Shown: piece by piece, positions 44,789 through 54,022 of the stretch
How positions within the stretch are numbered: the first letter of the stretch is position 1
Layout of the letters: each line of letters starts with the position of its first letter
Assembly (NCBI RefSeq): GCF_022655055.1
Contig: NZ_CP093384.1
Coordinates: forward strand, 682,001-746,000
Length of the DNA stretch: 64,000 bases
Reading direction: 5' to 3'
Origin: Vagococcus sp. CY52-2
GTDB taxonomy: Bacteria; Bacillota; Bacilli; Lactobacillales; Vagococcaceae
The notes under the pieces: model-generated
What the model was told of the DNA's origin: nothing
Databases searched by the model: none
The model's input: the letters and a program-made list of their open reading frames with translations, nothing else
Program-made: the position numbers and the translations under genes

Positions 44789-46273
44789 TTATCTATTTGT
44801 TTGTCGTAGTTCGTAATAAGTGATAGAAGAAGGAACATTGGTATTAACAGTGATATATGTATGATTTGCTTCAGCTTCTGGAAAGACACGAGCAGTTGCT
44901 ACTTGTTCACCATCATTAATAAAGACTTCCACTAATGATTCATCTACAAATATTTGGAGAGTTAATGGTTTTTGGCTAATAGAAAACTCTCTTGTTTCTC
45001 CGTATTCTCTTGCAAAACCATTCCCTATATGACTACGATCGATAATTATTTTACCACAAGTTGTATCAAAGGAGATACTTAATCCGTTCTCTCCATTTTC
45101 TTGAGTCATTAATTTAATTTGACCCTTTTCAGAGTCATGGCAATCAATCTCTAATTCATAACAATTTGTTTTTGCATCGTAATGTATTGTTTGGCTCTCA
45201 GGTAATTTTATGCTATTTAGACGCAAAGTTTTTGTTTCTTTTGCGGGTAGTTGATATAGTTTATCATCTTTAATAATTAGCTCTTTAATTATGCTTAAGC
45301 AATGAGCCCAACCATAGTCATCTGTCGGATAATTCACTTCAGGTAAACCAATCCAACTTACTGCTAAGACACGACCATCAGGACTATTAAATGCTTGTGT
45401 GGCATATACGTCAAACCCTTCATCTAAATTTTTTAATGCTGTTGGATTAGTAATGGCGTTAGTTTCTAAATCATAACTATCGCCAATAATATACATATTT
45501 GGATAGATATTATCATAATGACAAATGGATTTATCTAAACCTTGTGGACAGAAAATAAGCAACGCTTTGTCATTAGAAAAAACAAGGTTTGGGCATTCAA
45601 CCATGTATCCCATTGGTTCATTAGTAAAATTTAACTCACCATTTAAAGTCCAATTTTGTAAGTCTTTACTAGTATAAGTTAGTGCTTTTCCTTTATTATC
45701 AGTTGTCTGAGCACCGATAATCAATAGATAGCCATCATTGAATGGAATAATTTGTGGGTCTCTAAAATCATGAGAAAAACCAACAGGTGGATGATCAATT
45801 AAGGGTTCATCGATTTTTGTAATATGATTAGTTGTATCCATCCATGCACCGAGTTGGTAAGAACGACGTTGCCAATTATCATCACGCACATTTCCAGTGT
45901 AAGCTAGTAATAATTTATCATTAACTGGTAAGGCTGATCCGGAATAAACCCCGTGACTATCAAAAAACGTATCAGGTTCTAATGCTAAACCCTCATACGT
46001 CCAATCGATTAAGTTATCAGAGGTTAAATGCGCCCACGATTTAACCCCATGAACAGGTCCGATTGGATAGGCCTGATAAAACAGTTGCCATTTTCCATTA
46101 AAGAAAGAAAAACCATTTGGGTCATTTAATAAACCTGTTTTAGGTTGGATATGATAACCTAATCGCCATGGCGAATGAGTAACAGTTGTAATCAATTCTT
46201 TTATATAGTCAGTGTCCCAATCATTATATTTTTTGTATCTATCAGGTGTTGTCCATTCTTTTTTTAAAACCAT
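44789..46273 (-). CDS. scrB: Sucrose-6-phosphate hydrolase (GH32)
   Basis: Splits sucrose-6-phosphate to glucose-6-phosphate and fructose after PTS uptake. From ATG 46273 (ribosome site TAGGAGGAACATT) it has 494 residues. The GH32 motifs are complete: LLNDPNGF with the nucleophile Asp near residue 50, FRDPQI near 170 and the acid/base Glu in MVECPNL near 220. A C-terminal beta-sandwich domain follows from about residue 345. An in-frame start at 46336 would run into the operator/promoter. Confidence 0.95.
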   Translation of the reverse strand: MVLKKEWTTPDRYKKYNDWDTDYIKELITTVTHSPWRLGYHIQPKTGLLNDPNGFSFFNGKWQLFYQAYPIGPVHGVKSWAHLTSDNLIDWTYEGLALEPDTFFDSHGVYSGSALPVNDKLLLAYTGNVRDDNWQRRSYQLGAWMDTTNHITKIDEPLIDHPPVGFSHDFRDPQIIPFNDGYLLIIGAQTTDNKGKALTYTSKDLQNWTLNGELNFTNEPMGYMVECPNLVFSNDKALLIFCPQGLDKSICHYDNIYPNMYIIGDSYDLETNAITNPTALKNLDEGFDVYATQAFNSPDGRVLAVSWIGLPEVNYPTDDYGWAHCLSIIKELIIKDDKLYQLPAKETKTLRLNSIKLPESQTIHYDAKTNCYELEIDCHDSEKGQIKLMTQENGENGLSISFDTTCGKIIIDRSHIGNGFAREYGETREFSISQKPLTLQIFVDESLVEVFINDGEQVATARVFPEAEANHTYITVNTNVPSSITYYELRQTNR

Positions 46274-46307
46274 AATGTTCCTCCTAGTAAGCGTATTCGA
46301 CACATAA

Positions 46308-46347
46308 ATAGTAAGGTATTTATTCTTTTTTGTCAAACGTATATCAA
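46308..46347 (-). promoter_or_regulatory. scrB promoter with ScrR-type operator on the -35
   Basis: Minus strand TTGACA (46336-46331), 17 bases, TACTAT (46313-46308). The -35 is embedded in TGTCAAACGTATATCAA (plus 46331-46347), one of two matching operator sites in this gap. Confidence 0.72.
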
Positions 46348-46405
46348 TTTAAAAAGCACTTTATTTATAAGGAAATGTCATTAAAAAAAGATATCATGAA
46401 TATTT

Positions 46406-46445
46406 TTGATAAACGTTTGACATTTATGGGAAAAGATGACATAAT
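46406..46445 (+). promoter_or_regulatory. scrA promoter with ScrR-type operator on the -35
   Basis: TTGACA (46417-46422), 17 bases, CATAAT (46440-46445). The operator TTGATAAACGTTTGACA (46406-46422) is the inverse of the site near scrB with one difference, and covers the -35. The mirror layout predicts co-repression of both transcripts. Confidence 0.75.
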
Positions 46446-46496
46446 CTAAATCGAGAAAAGCGATTACATTATAAACATGTTGTAGGAGGAGAAACA

Positions 46497-48461
46497 ATGG
46501 ATTACAAAAAAGTCGCACAAGAGATAAACAATGCTTTAGGGCAAGATAACTTACAAGCAGCCGCTCATTGTGCCACCCGTTTAAGGTTAGTGTTAAAAGA
46601 TTCTGGTAAAGTGAATCAAGCTGCTTTAGATAATATTGATGCAGTTAAAGGAACGTTTGAAGTAAATGGGCAATTTCAGATTATTATTGGGGCAGGTGAG
46701 GTGAATAAAGTCTATAAAGAATTAGTTGCTTTAACCAATGTCAAAGAAGTATCAACTTCAGAAGTTAAAGAAGAAGCAGCAACTGGAAAAAAACAAAATC
46801 CAATCATGGACTTTATTAAAGTATTATCTGATATTTTTGTTCCAATTGTTCCAGCGTTAGTTGCTGGTGGTTTGTTGATGGCGTTAAATAATGTCTTAAC
46901 AGCTGAACAGTTATTTGGCCCTCAATCAGTGGTTCAAATGTACCCGGTGTTACAAGATTATGCAGGAATTATTAATTTATTAGCTTCAGCACCGTTTGCT
47001 TTTTTACCAATACTAGTTGGGTTTTCTGCAACCAAACGTTTTGGTGGTAACCCGTATCTAGGAGCGGCCATGGGGATGGCGATGGTTATGCCAGATTTAG
47101 TCAATGGGTATGGTGTAGCAAATGCTATCGCAGATGGTACAATGAATTATTGGCATATTTTTGGTATGGATGTTGCACAAGCTGGCTATCAAGGATCTGT
47201 TTTACCAGTTTTAGCAGTATCGTGGATTTTAGCTACTTTAGAAAAATTTTTCCATAAACGTATTTCAAATGCTTTTGATTTTACGTTTACACCGATGCTA
47301 GCATTGATTATTACAGGGTTCTTAACGTTTATGTTCGTAGGACCTGTCATGCGTGGTGTATCTGATGGATTGACTGATGGTTTAGTATGGTTATATGATA
47401 CAACAGGAGCAATTGGGTTAGGAGTATTCGGTTTATTTTATTCACCGATCGTGATTACTGGTTTACACCAAAGTTTTCCAGCTATTGAAACGACTCTTTT
47501 AGCAGAAGTAGCTAAAACAGGCGGTTCATTTATCTTCCCAGTGGCTTCTATGGCCAATGTGGCTCAAGGTGGGGCGGCTTTAGCCGTGATGTTTTTAACA
47601 AAAAATGAGAAACAAAAAAGCTTAGCAACTTCAGCAAGTATCTCAGCCTTACTTGGTATTACAGAACCAGCCATTTTTGGGGTTAACTTAAAACTTAAGT
47701 TTCCATTTATCTGTGCAATGATAGCTTCAGCCGTTGCAACAACATTTATTGGATTCTTTCATGTTTTAGCTGTTGCAATGGGACCTGCTAGTGTGATTGG
47801 CTTCATTTCAATTGCACCAAAATCAATTCCTTATTACATGATAGGAATTGTCATTAGCATTGTTGTAGCGTTTATCACAACTTATTTATATGGTAAGAAA
47901 AATGGTCATCTGTTTGCAGAAGCTACTGTATCTGGAGCTGCAACTAATACAGCAGTAGAAATAAATGAAGATCCTGAGGAAAGTATTAAAACTGTACAAG
48001 ATGATGTGTTAGAATCACCAATTGCTGGTGAAGTTGTTCAATTAAAAGAGGTCAATGATCCGGTATTTTCTCAAGAGATGATGGGGAAAGGGATTGCGAT
48101 TTCTCCGACTGATGGCAACGTGTATGCCCCTGCTGATGGTGAATTAACTGTTGTGTATGATTCAAAACATGCGTACGGTATTATGACAGATAAAAAGGCT
48201 GAGGTATTGATTCATATCGGTATTGATACAGTGCAATTAAATGGTGAAGGATTTACAACTGAAAAAACAAGTGGTGACATAGTTAAAAAAGGTGATTTAT
48301 TAGGAACAGTTGATTTAGACTTGTTAAAAGAAAAAGGCTATGATCCTACTGTGATGATGATTGTTACTAATACAAATGCTTTTAGTAATATTGAAGCATT
48401 AAATAAAAAAGAAGTAGCAGCTAAAGAAGATTTATTAGTTGTGACACAACCAACTGAATAA
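46497..48461 (+). CDS. scrA: Sucrose-specific PTS transporter EIIBCA
   Basis: A 654-residue fused PTS permease. The EIIB domain (about 1-85) has its phosphorylated cysteine in [12 protein letters not shown] near residue 26. The EIIC domain (about 105-460) has some ten hydrophobic helices. The EIIA domain (about 500-650) carries the phospho-His in [14 protein letters not shown]. It imports and phosphorylates sucrose for ScrB. The ribosome site is TAGGAGGAGAAAC. Confidence 0.94.
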   Translation: MDYKKVAQEINNALGQDNLQAAAHCATRLRLVLKDSGKVNQAALDNIDAVKGTFEVNGQFQIIIGAGEVNKVYKELVALTNVKEVSTSEVKEEAATGKKQNPIMDFIKVLSDIFVPIVPALVAGGLLMALNNVLTAEQLFGPQSVVQMYPVLQDYAGIINLLASAPFAFLPILVGFSATKRFGGNPYLGAAMGMAMVMPDLVNGYGVANAIADGTMNYWHIFGMDVAQAGYQGSVLPVLAVSWILATLEKFFHKRISNAFDFTFTPMLALIITGFLTFMFVGPVMRGVSDGLTDGLVWLYDTTGAIGLGVFGLFYSPIVITGLHQSFPAIETTLLAEVAKTGGSFIFPVASMANVAQGGAALAVMFLTKNEKQKSLATSASISALLGITEPAIFGVNLKLKFPFICAMIASAVATTFIGFFHVLAVAMGPASVIGFISIAPKSIPYYMIGIVISIVVAFITTYLYGKKNGHLFAEATVSGAATNTAVEINEDPEESIKTVQDDVLESPIAGEVVQLKEVNDPVFSQEMMGKGIAISPTDGNVYAPADGELTVVYDSKHAYGIMTDKKAEVLIHIGIDTVQLNGEGFTTEKTSGDIVKKGDLLGTVDLDLLKEKGYDPTVMMIVTNTNAFSNIEALNKKEVAAKEDLLVVTQPTE

Positions 48462-48469
48462 TTTAAGAA

Positions 48470-48518
48470 ATACTTGTTATTGGGCTTACTAAGGTTGCCT
48501 GATAACAAGTTTTTTTAT
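48470..48518 (+). terminator. Terminator after scrA
   Basis: ACTTGTTAT plus an inner TGGGC pairs with GCCTG plus ATAACAAGT, followed by T7. Confidence 0.85.
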
Positions 48519-48557
48519 TATATACAAGGGTTTATTTTAATATCCATCTTTAGGGAC

Positions 48558-48585
48558 TTGACTTGATTCTTTCTAACGTTATAAT
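48558..48585 (+). promoter_or_regulatory. Promoter of the LRR surface-protein gene
   Basis: TTGACT (48558-48563), 16 bases, TATAAT (48580-48585), close to consensus. Confidence 0.6.
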
Positions 48586-48635
48586 TTAGATTAACAAAAA
48601 TAAAAAATTAGGTATACCTAAAAAAGGAGAATAGA

Positions 48636-50429
48636 ATGAAAAAAGTTTTATTATTGAGTACATTAATTTTGGTTGGATGTCATATAGATAGCAGTGTTGT
48701 AGAGGCATCAGATATAAGAGATGAAGTCGTTATGTTGGATACGGAACAGGCAACACTTTTTAAAGATAGTCAAGGAGTCATATACAAAATCATTAATGAT
48801 AAAGAAAGTCAATTAGAAGTTCAGGTGGGGGATGGTGAACAGCCGATTCCTAATTTATCAACTAATGTCATCATTCCCTCATATGTTGAGTTTGATGGAA
48901 AAGAATATGCGGTGACTCGTGTAGGGAGTTTTGCGTTTACAACGTATGAGGATGAGGCAGGTCAGATTTCTGAAGCAGGTTCAAATGTTGAAACTCTCTC
49001 GTTGCCAAGTAGCATTAGAAAAATAGAAGAAAAAGCGTTTTATAGTGCTATTAATTTAATGTCTGTTTCAATTCCAAAAGAAAGCCAATTGGAGTCAATC
49101 GGAGATAATGCCTTTGCGTTTTCAGGGTTAAATCAATTTTCTTTACCAGACTCAGTAACAACTATTGGAAAGAATGCTTTTACATTTAATCACAGTTTAT
49201 CTTCCTTTGATATTTCGAAAGCGTCTAAATTGACATCTATTGGTGAGGGAGCTTTTAGAACAAATAAAAAATTACGTTCATTCTATCTGCCGAAAAATGT
49301 GACCACTATTGGTGCATTTCCTTTTTCAGGTGCAATTGCTCTAGAAGATATTTCAGTTGATGATGAGAATCAAGTGTATTCATCAAATGAAGGCGTATTA
49401 TTTAATAAAAATCAAACAGAATTAATCACGTATCCTGCTGATAAATATGCAAAGGAATACGTTGTTCCGGATACAGTGACGTTGATTAGTGAGAATGCAT
49501 TTGAATACAATACTGGGTTAAAAAAGATTGCCTTAAATAATAACTTGGAAAAAATAGATAATTTGGCATTCAAAAACATGTTGAAATTAGAAGAAGTATC
49601 TCTGGGTAATAAAATCGAGCATATTGGTCGTTTAGCATTTTATAGTATTCCTAATTTGAAAAGCTTAACCATTCCTGATTCTGTTGTGTCATATGGAAAA
49701 AATCCTTTTTATGAATTAAGTGGATTAACCGACATTACATTTGGTAACCGAACACAAGAGATTCCTAATGGATTTATGGGTGGAGATTTTGCTAGTTTAG
49801 TATCAGTCGCATTTTCTGCACCAAATTTATCGGTTTCTGAAGAGGCATTAAATTTTTCGTCTTATACAGATATTAATAATATTCAATTTGTGGTAGCAAC
49901 AGATAATGATAAAGTAAAATTAACGAATGCTTTGAAACTTGATGAGAATAATGTTTTAGTGGAAACACCAAGTGAAGTAGAAACACCAAGTGAAGTAGAA
50001 ACACCAAGTGAAGTAGAAACACCAAGTGAAGTAGAAACACCAAGTGAAGTAGAAACACCAAGTGAAGTAGAAACACCAAGTGAAGTAGAAACACCAAGTG
50101 AAGTAGAAACACCAAGTGAAGTAGAAACACCAAGTGAAGTAGAAACACCAAGTGAAGTAGAAACACCAAGTGAAGTAGAAACACCAAGTGAAGTAGAAAC
50201 ACCAAGTGAAGTAGAAACACCAAGTGAAGTAGAAACACCAAGTGAAGTAGAAACACCAAGTGAAGTAGAAACACCAAGTGAAGTAGAAACACCAAGTGAA
50301 GTAGAAACACCAAGTGAAGTAGAAACACCAAGTGAAGTAGAAACACCAAGTGAAGTAGAAACACCAAGTGAAGTAGAAACACCAAGTGAAGTAGAAACAC
50401 CAAGTGAAGTAGAACACCAAGTGAAGTAG
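48636..50429 (+). CDS. BspA-type leucine-rich-repeat surface protein, frameshifted before its anchor
   Basis: 597 residues as read. An N-terminal signal sequence (about 1-28; both a lipobox-like L-V-G-C at 15 and a signal-peptidase I site near VEAS are possible) leads to a BspA/LRR_5 domain (about 80-425) with repeats such as VETLSLPSSIRKIEEKAF and KSLTIPDSVVSYGKNPF. From residue 443 it is pure ETPSEV repeats. A missing base near 50413 ends the frame at TAG 50429 with V-E-H-Q-V-K. The cell-wall anchor lies beyond in the other frame, so this product would be secreted rather than anchored. A good promoter and AAAAAAGGAGAATAG ribosome site are present. Confidence 0.85.
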   Translation: MKKVLLLSTLILVGCHIDSSVVEASDIRDEVVMLDTEQATLFKDSQGVIYKIINDKESQLEVQVGDGEQPIPNLSTNVIIPSYVEFDGKEYAVTRVGSFAFTTYEDEAGQISEAGSNVETLSLPSSIRKIEEKAFYSAINLMSVSIPKESQLESIGDNAFAFSGLNQFSLPDSVTTIGKNAFTFNHSLSSFDISKASKLTSIGEGAFRTNKKLRSFYLPKNVTTIGAFPFSGAIALEDISVDDENQVYSSNEGVLFNKNQTELITYPADKYAKEYVVPDTVTLISENAFEYNTGLKKIALNNNLEKIDNLAFKNMLKLEEVSLGNKIEHIGRLAFYSIPNLKSLTIPDSVVSYGKNPFYELSGLTDITFGNRTQEIPNGFMGGDFASLVSVAFSAPNLSVSEEALNFSSYTDINNIQFVVATDNDKVKLTNALKLDENNVLVETPSEVETPSEVETPSEVETPSEVETPSEVETPSEVETPSEVETPSEVETPSEVETPSEVETPSEVETPSEVETPSEVETPSEVETPSEVETPSEVETPSEVETPSEVETPSEVETPSEVETPSEVETPSEVETPSEVETPSEVETPSEVEHQVK

Positions 50430-50734
50430 AAACACCAAGTGAAGTAGAACACCCAAGTGAAGTAGAAACACCAAGTGAAGTAGAAACACCAAGTGAAGTA
50501 GAAACACCAAGTGAAGTAGAAACACCAAGTGAAGTAGAAACACCAAGTGAAGTAGAAACACCAAGTGAAGTAGAAACACCAAGTGAAGTGGAAACACCAA
50601 GTGAAGTGGAAACACCAAGTGAAGTAGAAACACCAAGAGAAGTGGAGACACCAAGTGAAGTAGAAACACCAAGTGAAGTAGAAACACCAAGAGAAGTGGA
50701 GACACCAAGTGAAGTGGAAACACCAAGAGAAGTA
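49962..50734 (+). repeat. 18-bp tandem repeat encoding 43 ETP(S/R)EV hexapeptides
   Basis: Forty-three consecutive units: 25 identical copies of GAAACACCAAGTGAAGTA (49962-50411), one copy of 17 bases with a lost A (50412-50428), then 17 more with increasing synonymous and S-to-R changes towards the 3' end. Because 18 is a multiple of three, copy-number change keeps frame; the single-base loss does not. Homogeneity of the 5' units implies recent expansion. The repeat lacks stops in several other frames, creating long spurious ORFs. Confidence 0.95.
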
Positions 50735-50953
50735 AAATCATCAAGCCAAAACGAACAAATTCAACAGGGTACTTCTATAAATAATCAGATAAAAACATCT
50801 ATCAGTCATCATACAGTGGATGAAAAACAAGTTGAGACAAAAACGAAGACACAAAAAAGTCTCCCACAAACATCTGATAAAAAATCAAATCTGTTTATCA
50901 TGAGTTTAGGAATGTTATTGTCAATGTTAGGGTTAAGATTAAAATTAAAATAA
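50430..50953 (+). pseudogene. Detached C-terminal part of the LRR protein with LPQTS anchor
   Basis: In the -1 frame the ETPSEV repeat continues from 50429 to 50734, with one E-H-P-S-E-V unit at 50447. A Gln/Lys/Ser-rich linker follows, then LPQTS (50861-50875), a hydrophobic helix (LFIMSLGMLLSML) and a basic tail (RLKLK), a sortase sorting signal with Ser in place of the usual Gly. It belongs to the gene that starts at 48636. A GTG at 50588 could start translation but has no ribosome site. Confidence 0.85.
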
Positions 50954-50955
50954 AT

Positions 50956-50994
50956 AAAAAGCATGCCCTAGTTTTTAGGACATGCTTTTTACGA
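50956..50994. terminator. Bidirectional terminator after the LRR gene
   Basis: AAAAAGCATGCCCTA / TAGGACATGCTTTTT, one mismatch, between converging units. Confidence 0.85.
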
Positions 50995-51006
50995 TAGCTA
51001 AGAGAA

Positions 51007-51654
51007 TTAAGAAAGTATAGGAAATCTTTTTTCTAAAGCATATTGTATTTTTTCAATTAATATACAAAGTAGCCAATAAATACAGGCGACTAAAAAGTAC
51101 ATGGATAAGAAATTGAACTCTCTTCCACCAATGATTTTTGCTTGCTGAAAAATTTCAGATACCGTAATCATTGCTGCTAGAGAAGAGCCTTTCACTAAAT
51201 CAATCGCGACGTTGCTCATAGGACCAATGGCAATTCTGATGGCTTGAGGCATAATGATTTCTCGAATGATTAACAATTTTTTCATACCTAGAGCTTTTGA
51301 TGCTTCCCATTGCCCTTGATTGACACTACTCATGGCACTACGAAAAATTTCAGATAAAAAAGCGCTACTCGTCAAACCAAAACACAGAATACTTGCTATA
51401 ATAGGATTTAGTTGCATAGGTAAACCGAAATATAAGGCAAAAAGTAAGACAATAGCAGGAATACCCCTAAAAAATGACGAGTAAATAATTAGAAATTGGT
51501 TGATTACTTTGTGATTGAGTAATCGTAATAAATAAATCACACTCGCTAGAATATTCCCTAGAAAAAATGAGGCGATACTGATTAATAAAGTATAAGGTAA
51601 TCCTTTTAATACAAAGGGGATAGACTCAACCATTAATTTTGTATCAATTATCAT
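51007..51654 (-). CDS. Amino-acid ABC transporter permease
   Basis: A 215-residue polar-amino-acid-type permease (HisM family) with five hydrophobic helices and the EAA-loop EASKALGMKKLLIIREIIMPQAIRIAIGP near residues 125-155. It lies two bases after the binding-protein gene on the minus strand. No ATPase gene follows or precedes, so it must borrow one or be incomplete. Confidence 0.9.
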   Translation of the reverse strand: MIIDTKLMVESIPFVLKGLPYTLLISIASFFLGNILASVIYLLRLLNHKVINQFLIIYSSFFRGIPAIVLLFALYFGLPMQLNPIIASILCFGLTSSAFLSEIFRSAMSSVNQGQWEASKALGMKKLLIIREIIMPQAIRIAIGPMSNVAIDLVKGSSLAAMITVSEIFQQAKIIGGREFNFLSMYFLVACIYWLLCILIEKIQYALEKRFPILS

Positions 51655-51656
51655 GG

Positions 51657-52481
51657 TTATTCAACCTCAATTGTTTTTGAAATGGTGACAGATGGCTTTT
51701 TAGAAATATCTTCACCATAAAAAGATGTGGCAATTTTTGCTAAAGTTCCATCTTTTTTCATGTCAGAAATTGCTGAATCAATGTCTTTTTTTAATGCTGC
51801 ATTGTCTTTGTTTATAACAAGTCCTGAAGATGACGGATTAAAATAAACATCTTCTAAAATTTTGACAGGCATATCAGGTAGGGCAGCAACAGCCATTTTT
51901 TGTAAATAATAATCGTTTAAGATGACATCTGTACGCCCTTTAACTAAGTCAGTCATGTATTGATCATTTGTTGCGTTGTCGTAATTCACTAAGGTAGCAC
52001 CTAAAGACTCAGCAACTTTCATGTAGGTAGTAGACGCTTCGCCGGCTGCTTTTTTTCCTTTTATGTCGTCTAACGAGGCAATACCTGAATTATCTTCTTT
52101 TCTAACAACCATGCTACCGAATGAATACTTGATGGGTTCTGATAAGCTAAATTTTTCTTCACGTTTTTTATTGATTGAAAAATCATTTGCTGCCACATCA
52201 GCTTTATTGGTTTGAACAGCTGACAGCATCCCATCAACGTTAAATTCTTTAAAGGTTACTTTTTTATTTAGTCGTTTCCCAATTTCTTTTGTTACTTCTA
52301 TGTCATAACCAGTGAGTTCATTTTTATCATTGTAGTATGAACTTGGAAATAGTGTGCCAGATGTGGCAACCACTAATTCATCTGATTGTTTCTTGTTTGA
52401 TTCAGTTGCTTTCTTTTCGCTTGTACAACCACCTAAAATAAGTAATAAAGATGTAGATAAAATAAGTAATGTTTTTTTCAT
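51657..52481 (-). CDS. Amino-acid ABC transporter substrate-binding lipoprotein
   Basis: A 274-residue solute-binding protein of family 3 (cystine/polar amino acid type). It has a signal peptide with the lipobox L-G-G-C near residue 19. The binding domain starts ELVVATSGTLFPSSYYNDKNELTGYDIEVTKEIGKRL and includes ADVAANDFSINKKRE. The ribosome site is AAGGAGAGACACC. With the permease behind it, it forms a two-gene operon. Substrate specificity is uncertain; cystine is one possibility. Confidence 0.9.
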   Translation of the reverse strand: MKKTLLILSTSLLLILGGCTSEKKATESNKKQSDELVVATSGTLFPSSYYNDKNELTGYDIEVTKEIGKRLNKKVTFKEFNVDGMLSAVQTNKADVAANDFSINKKREEKFSLSEPIKYSFGSMVVRKEDNSGIASLDDIKGKKAAGEASTTYMKVAESLGATLVNYDNATNDQYMTDLVKGRTDVILNDYYLQKMAVAALPDMPVKILEDVYFNPSSSGLVINKDNAALKKDIDSAISDMKKDGTLAKIATSFYGEDISKKPSVTISKTIEVE

Positions 52482-52688
52482 GGTGTCTCTCCTTTTGATA
52501 TTTAATGCACGTATGAGTATAGTGAGAGTTAACGTTAAAATCTATTTGTTTGGCTTACTATCATTACTTTTAGTTAAAAATAAGGTTAATAGGTCGAATA
52601 TAGAAACAATATTGTTCTTTTGAAATTTTAGACTTATCATAAGGAAATTTGTTATAATAGGGTAAAAGAATAAGAGGAGTGTTTTAAT

Positions 52689-52865
52689 ATGCCACTTGTC
52701 CATATTGAATTATTAGAAGGAAGATCACTAGAACAAAAAGAAGCATTAGTAAAAGATGTGACTGAAGCCATTGTTAAAAATACTGGAGCCAAAACTGAAA
52801 ATGTGCATATTGTTATTTCTGATATGACAAAAGGAAACTATGCGGTAGGCGGTAAGATGGCATAA
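52689..52865 (+). CDS. 4-oxalocrotonate tautomerase family protein
   Basis: A 58-residue protein beginning MPLVHIELLEGRSLEQKEALVKDVTEAIVKNTGA, the 4-OT/YwhB fold, with the catalytic proline as residue 2 (exposed after Met removal). NVHIVISDMTKGNYAVGG follows. Expected to act as a homohexamer on keto-enol substrates; the cellular substrate is unknown. AAGAGGAGTGTTTTAAT precedes the ATG. Confidence 0.9.
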   Translation: MPLVHIELLEGRSLEQKEALVKDVTEAIVKNTGAKTENVHIVISDMTKGNYAVGGKMA

Positions 52866-52951
52866 TCTTCTGTTTGTTTCGCACTGGTATTATTGAAAAA
52901 GGTATGATAAAATTGAACAGATGATTAGAGATCAAGATAAGGAGAGTTAAT

Positions 52952-53188
52952 ATGTATCAATTTCTATTAACCCTAATGTTAGTTTTATCCATTTTAATTA
53001 TTATTGCTGTGATGATGCAACCAAGTAAGCAAAATAGTGCTGCTAGTGCGTTTTCAGGTGGTGCAACTGAATTATTTGGTAAAACAAAAGCTCGTGGGTT
53101 TGAAGCATTTATGAAACGTGCAACAACGGTTATGGGTATTGCATGGGTTGCAGTGGCTATTGCGCTTGCGTATTTGTCATCAAAATAA
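52952..53188 (+). CDS. secG: Preprotein translocase subunit SecG
   Basis: A 78-residue two-helix membrane protein (FLLTLMLVLSILIIIAVMMQPSKQ; VMGIAWVAVAIALAYLS) with the central SAASAFSGGATELFGKTKARGFEAFMKR motif of SecG. It stabilises the SecYEG channel. It precedes a carboxylesterase, rnr and smpB, the usual order in Enterococcus and Bacillus relatives, but has its own terminator. Confidence 0.95.
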   Translation: MYQFLLTLMLVLSILIIIAVMMQPSKQNSAASAFSGGATELFGKTKARGFEAFMKRATTVMGIAWVAVAIALAYLSSK

Positions 53189-53197
53189 TGTTAATGT

Positions 53198-53226
53198 ATC
53201 TCCTGTTATGACAGGAGATTTTTTTA
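53198..53226 (+). terminator. Terminator after secG
   Basis: ATCTCCTGT, loop TATG, ACAGGAGAT, then T7. Confidence 0.85.
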
Positions 53227-53270
53227 TTGTTATAATAACTTAGCAGATATGTTTGAAGGGAGTTAAATAA

Positions 53271-54014
53271 ATGAAAATAGAACCATTTTATTCAAAAGTA
53301 AGCAATAAAGCTGTGTTATTATTCCATGCTTATACAGGGAGTTCAAATGATGTCAGAGCATTAGCTAGAAGAGTTGAAAGAGCAGGTTATTCTGTTTATG
53401 CTCCAATGTTTACAGGTCATGGGACAAATGATCCAATGGATATTTTAGAACAAACGTCTGATGTATGGTGGCAAGATACTAAGCGTGCGATAGACTTTTT
53501 AAAAGAAGAAGGACATACACAATTTGCTGTATTTGGTTTATCAATGGGTGGATTATTTGCAATGAAGTTGCTTGAAACTTATCCTGATTTATTTGTTGGT
53601 GGAGGAGCATTTTCTTCTCCACTTGACCCAACGGATACAACCAATATTTACCCTAATTTTTTGAAATATTGTGAATACCGTTATGATCAATTAAATCTTT
53701 CAGTAGAAGAAAAAACACAAAAAATTGATACGATAAAAGAGCCTTTAGATACTCAACTAAAGGATATCAGTGGAACAGTCCAAACCGTTTATGACGGATT
53801 ATCTGATGTAGAAAAACCAATTTTTCTCGCACAATCAGCCAAAGATGAAATGGTGCGTGCAGAAGGCGTTTATGATGCAGCAAGAGGTATGAAAAAGGCG
53901 TTTGTTGAAGTCCATTGGTATCCAAATAGCACTCATGTCATCACAGTGAGCCATGATAAAATTCAATTTGAACAAGATGTGGTTCAATTTATTCAAAAAC
54001 TATCATGGGAATAG
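53271..54014 (+). CDS. Carboxylesterase (Est30-like alpha/beta hydrolase)
   Basis: A 247-residue esterase with the oxyanion motif LLFHAYTGSSNDVRALARRVERAGYSVYAPMFTGHG and nucleophile GLSMGG near residue 93, acid in SAKDEMV and His in STHVITVSHD. It is the standard neighbour of secG and rnr in Bacilli, although its link to RNA decay or secretion is unknown. The ribosome site is GAAGGGAGTTAAATA. Confidence 0.92.
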   Translation: MKIEPFYSKVSNKAVLLFHAYTGSSNDVRALARRVERAGYSVYAPMFTGHGTNDPMDILEQTSDVWWQDTKRAIDFLKEEGHTQFAVFGLSMGGLFAMKLLETYPDLFVGGGAFSSPLDPTDTTNIYPNFLKYCEYRYDQLNLSVEEKTQKIDTIKEPLDTQLKDISGTVQTVYDGLSDVEKPIFLAQSAKDEMVRAEGVYDAARGMKKAFVEVHWYPNSTHVITVSHDKIQFEQDVVQFIQKLSWE

Positions 54015-54022
54015 GAGGAAGT

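Noticed and set aside
46274-46336. Longer scrB start at 46336
   Set aside because: It would place the start inside the operator and before the -10, and the extra residues are not typical of GH32 enzymes; TAGGAGGAACATT precedes 46273.
49962-50734. CRISPR-like array
   Set aside because: Units are directly adjacent without spacers and encode an in-frame hexapeptide; this is a protein-coding tandem repeat.
49873-50744. Three long minus-strand open frames (170-260 codons) across the ETPSEV region
   Set aside because: They arise because the 18-bp unit has no stops in those frames; products would be monotonous (VFLLHL, STSLGV, CFYFTW) with no ribosome site or promoter.
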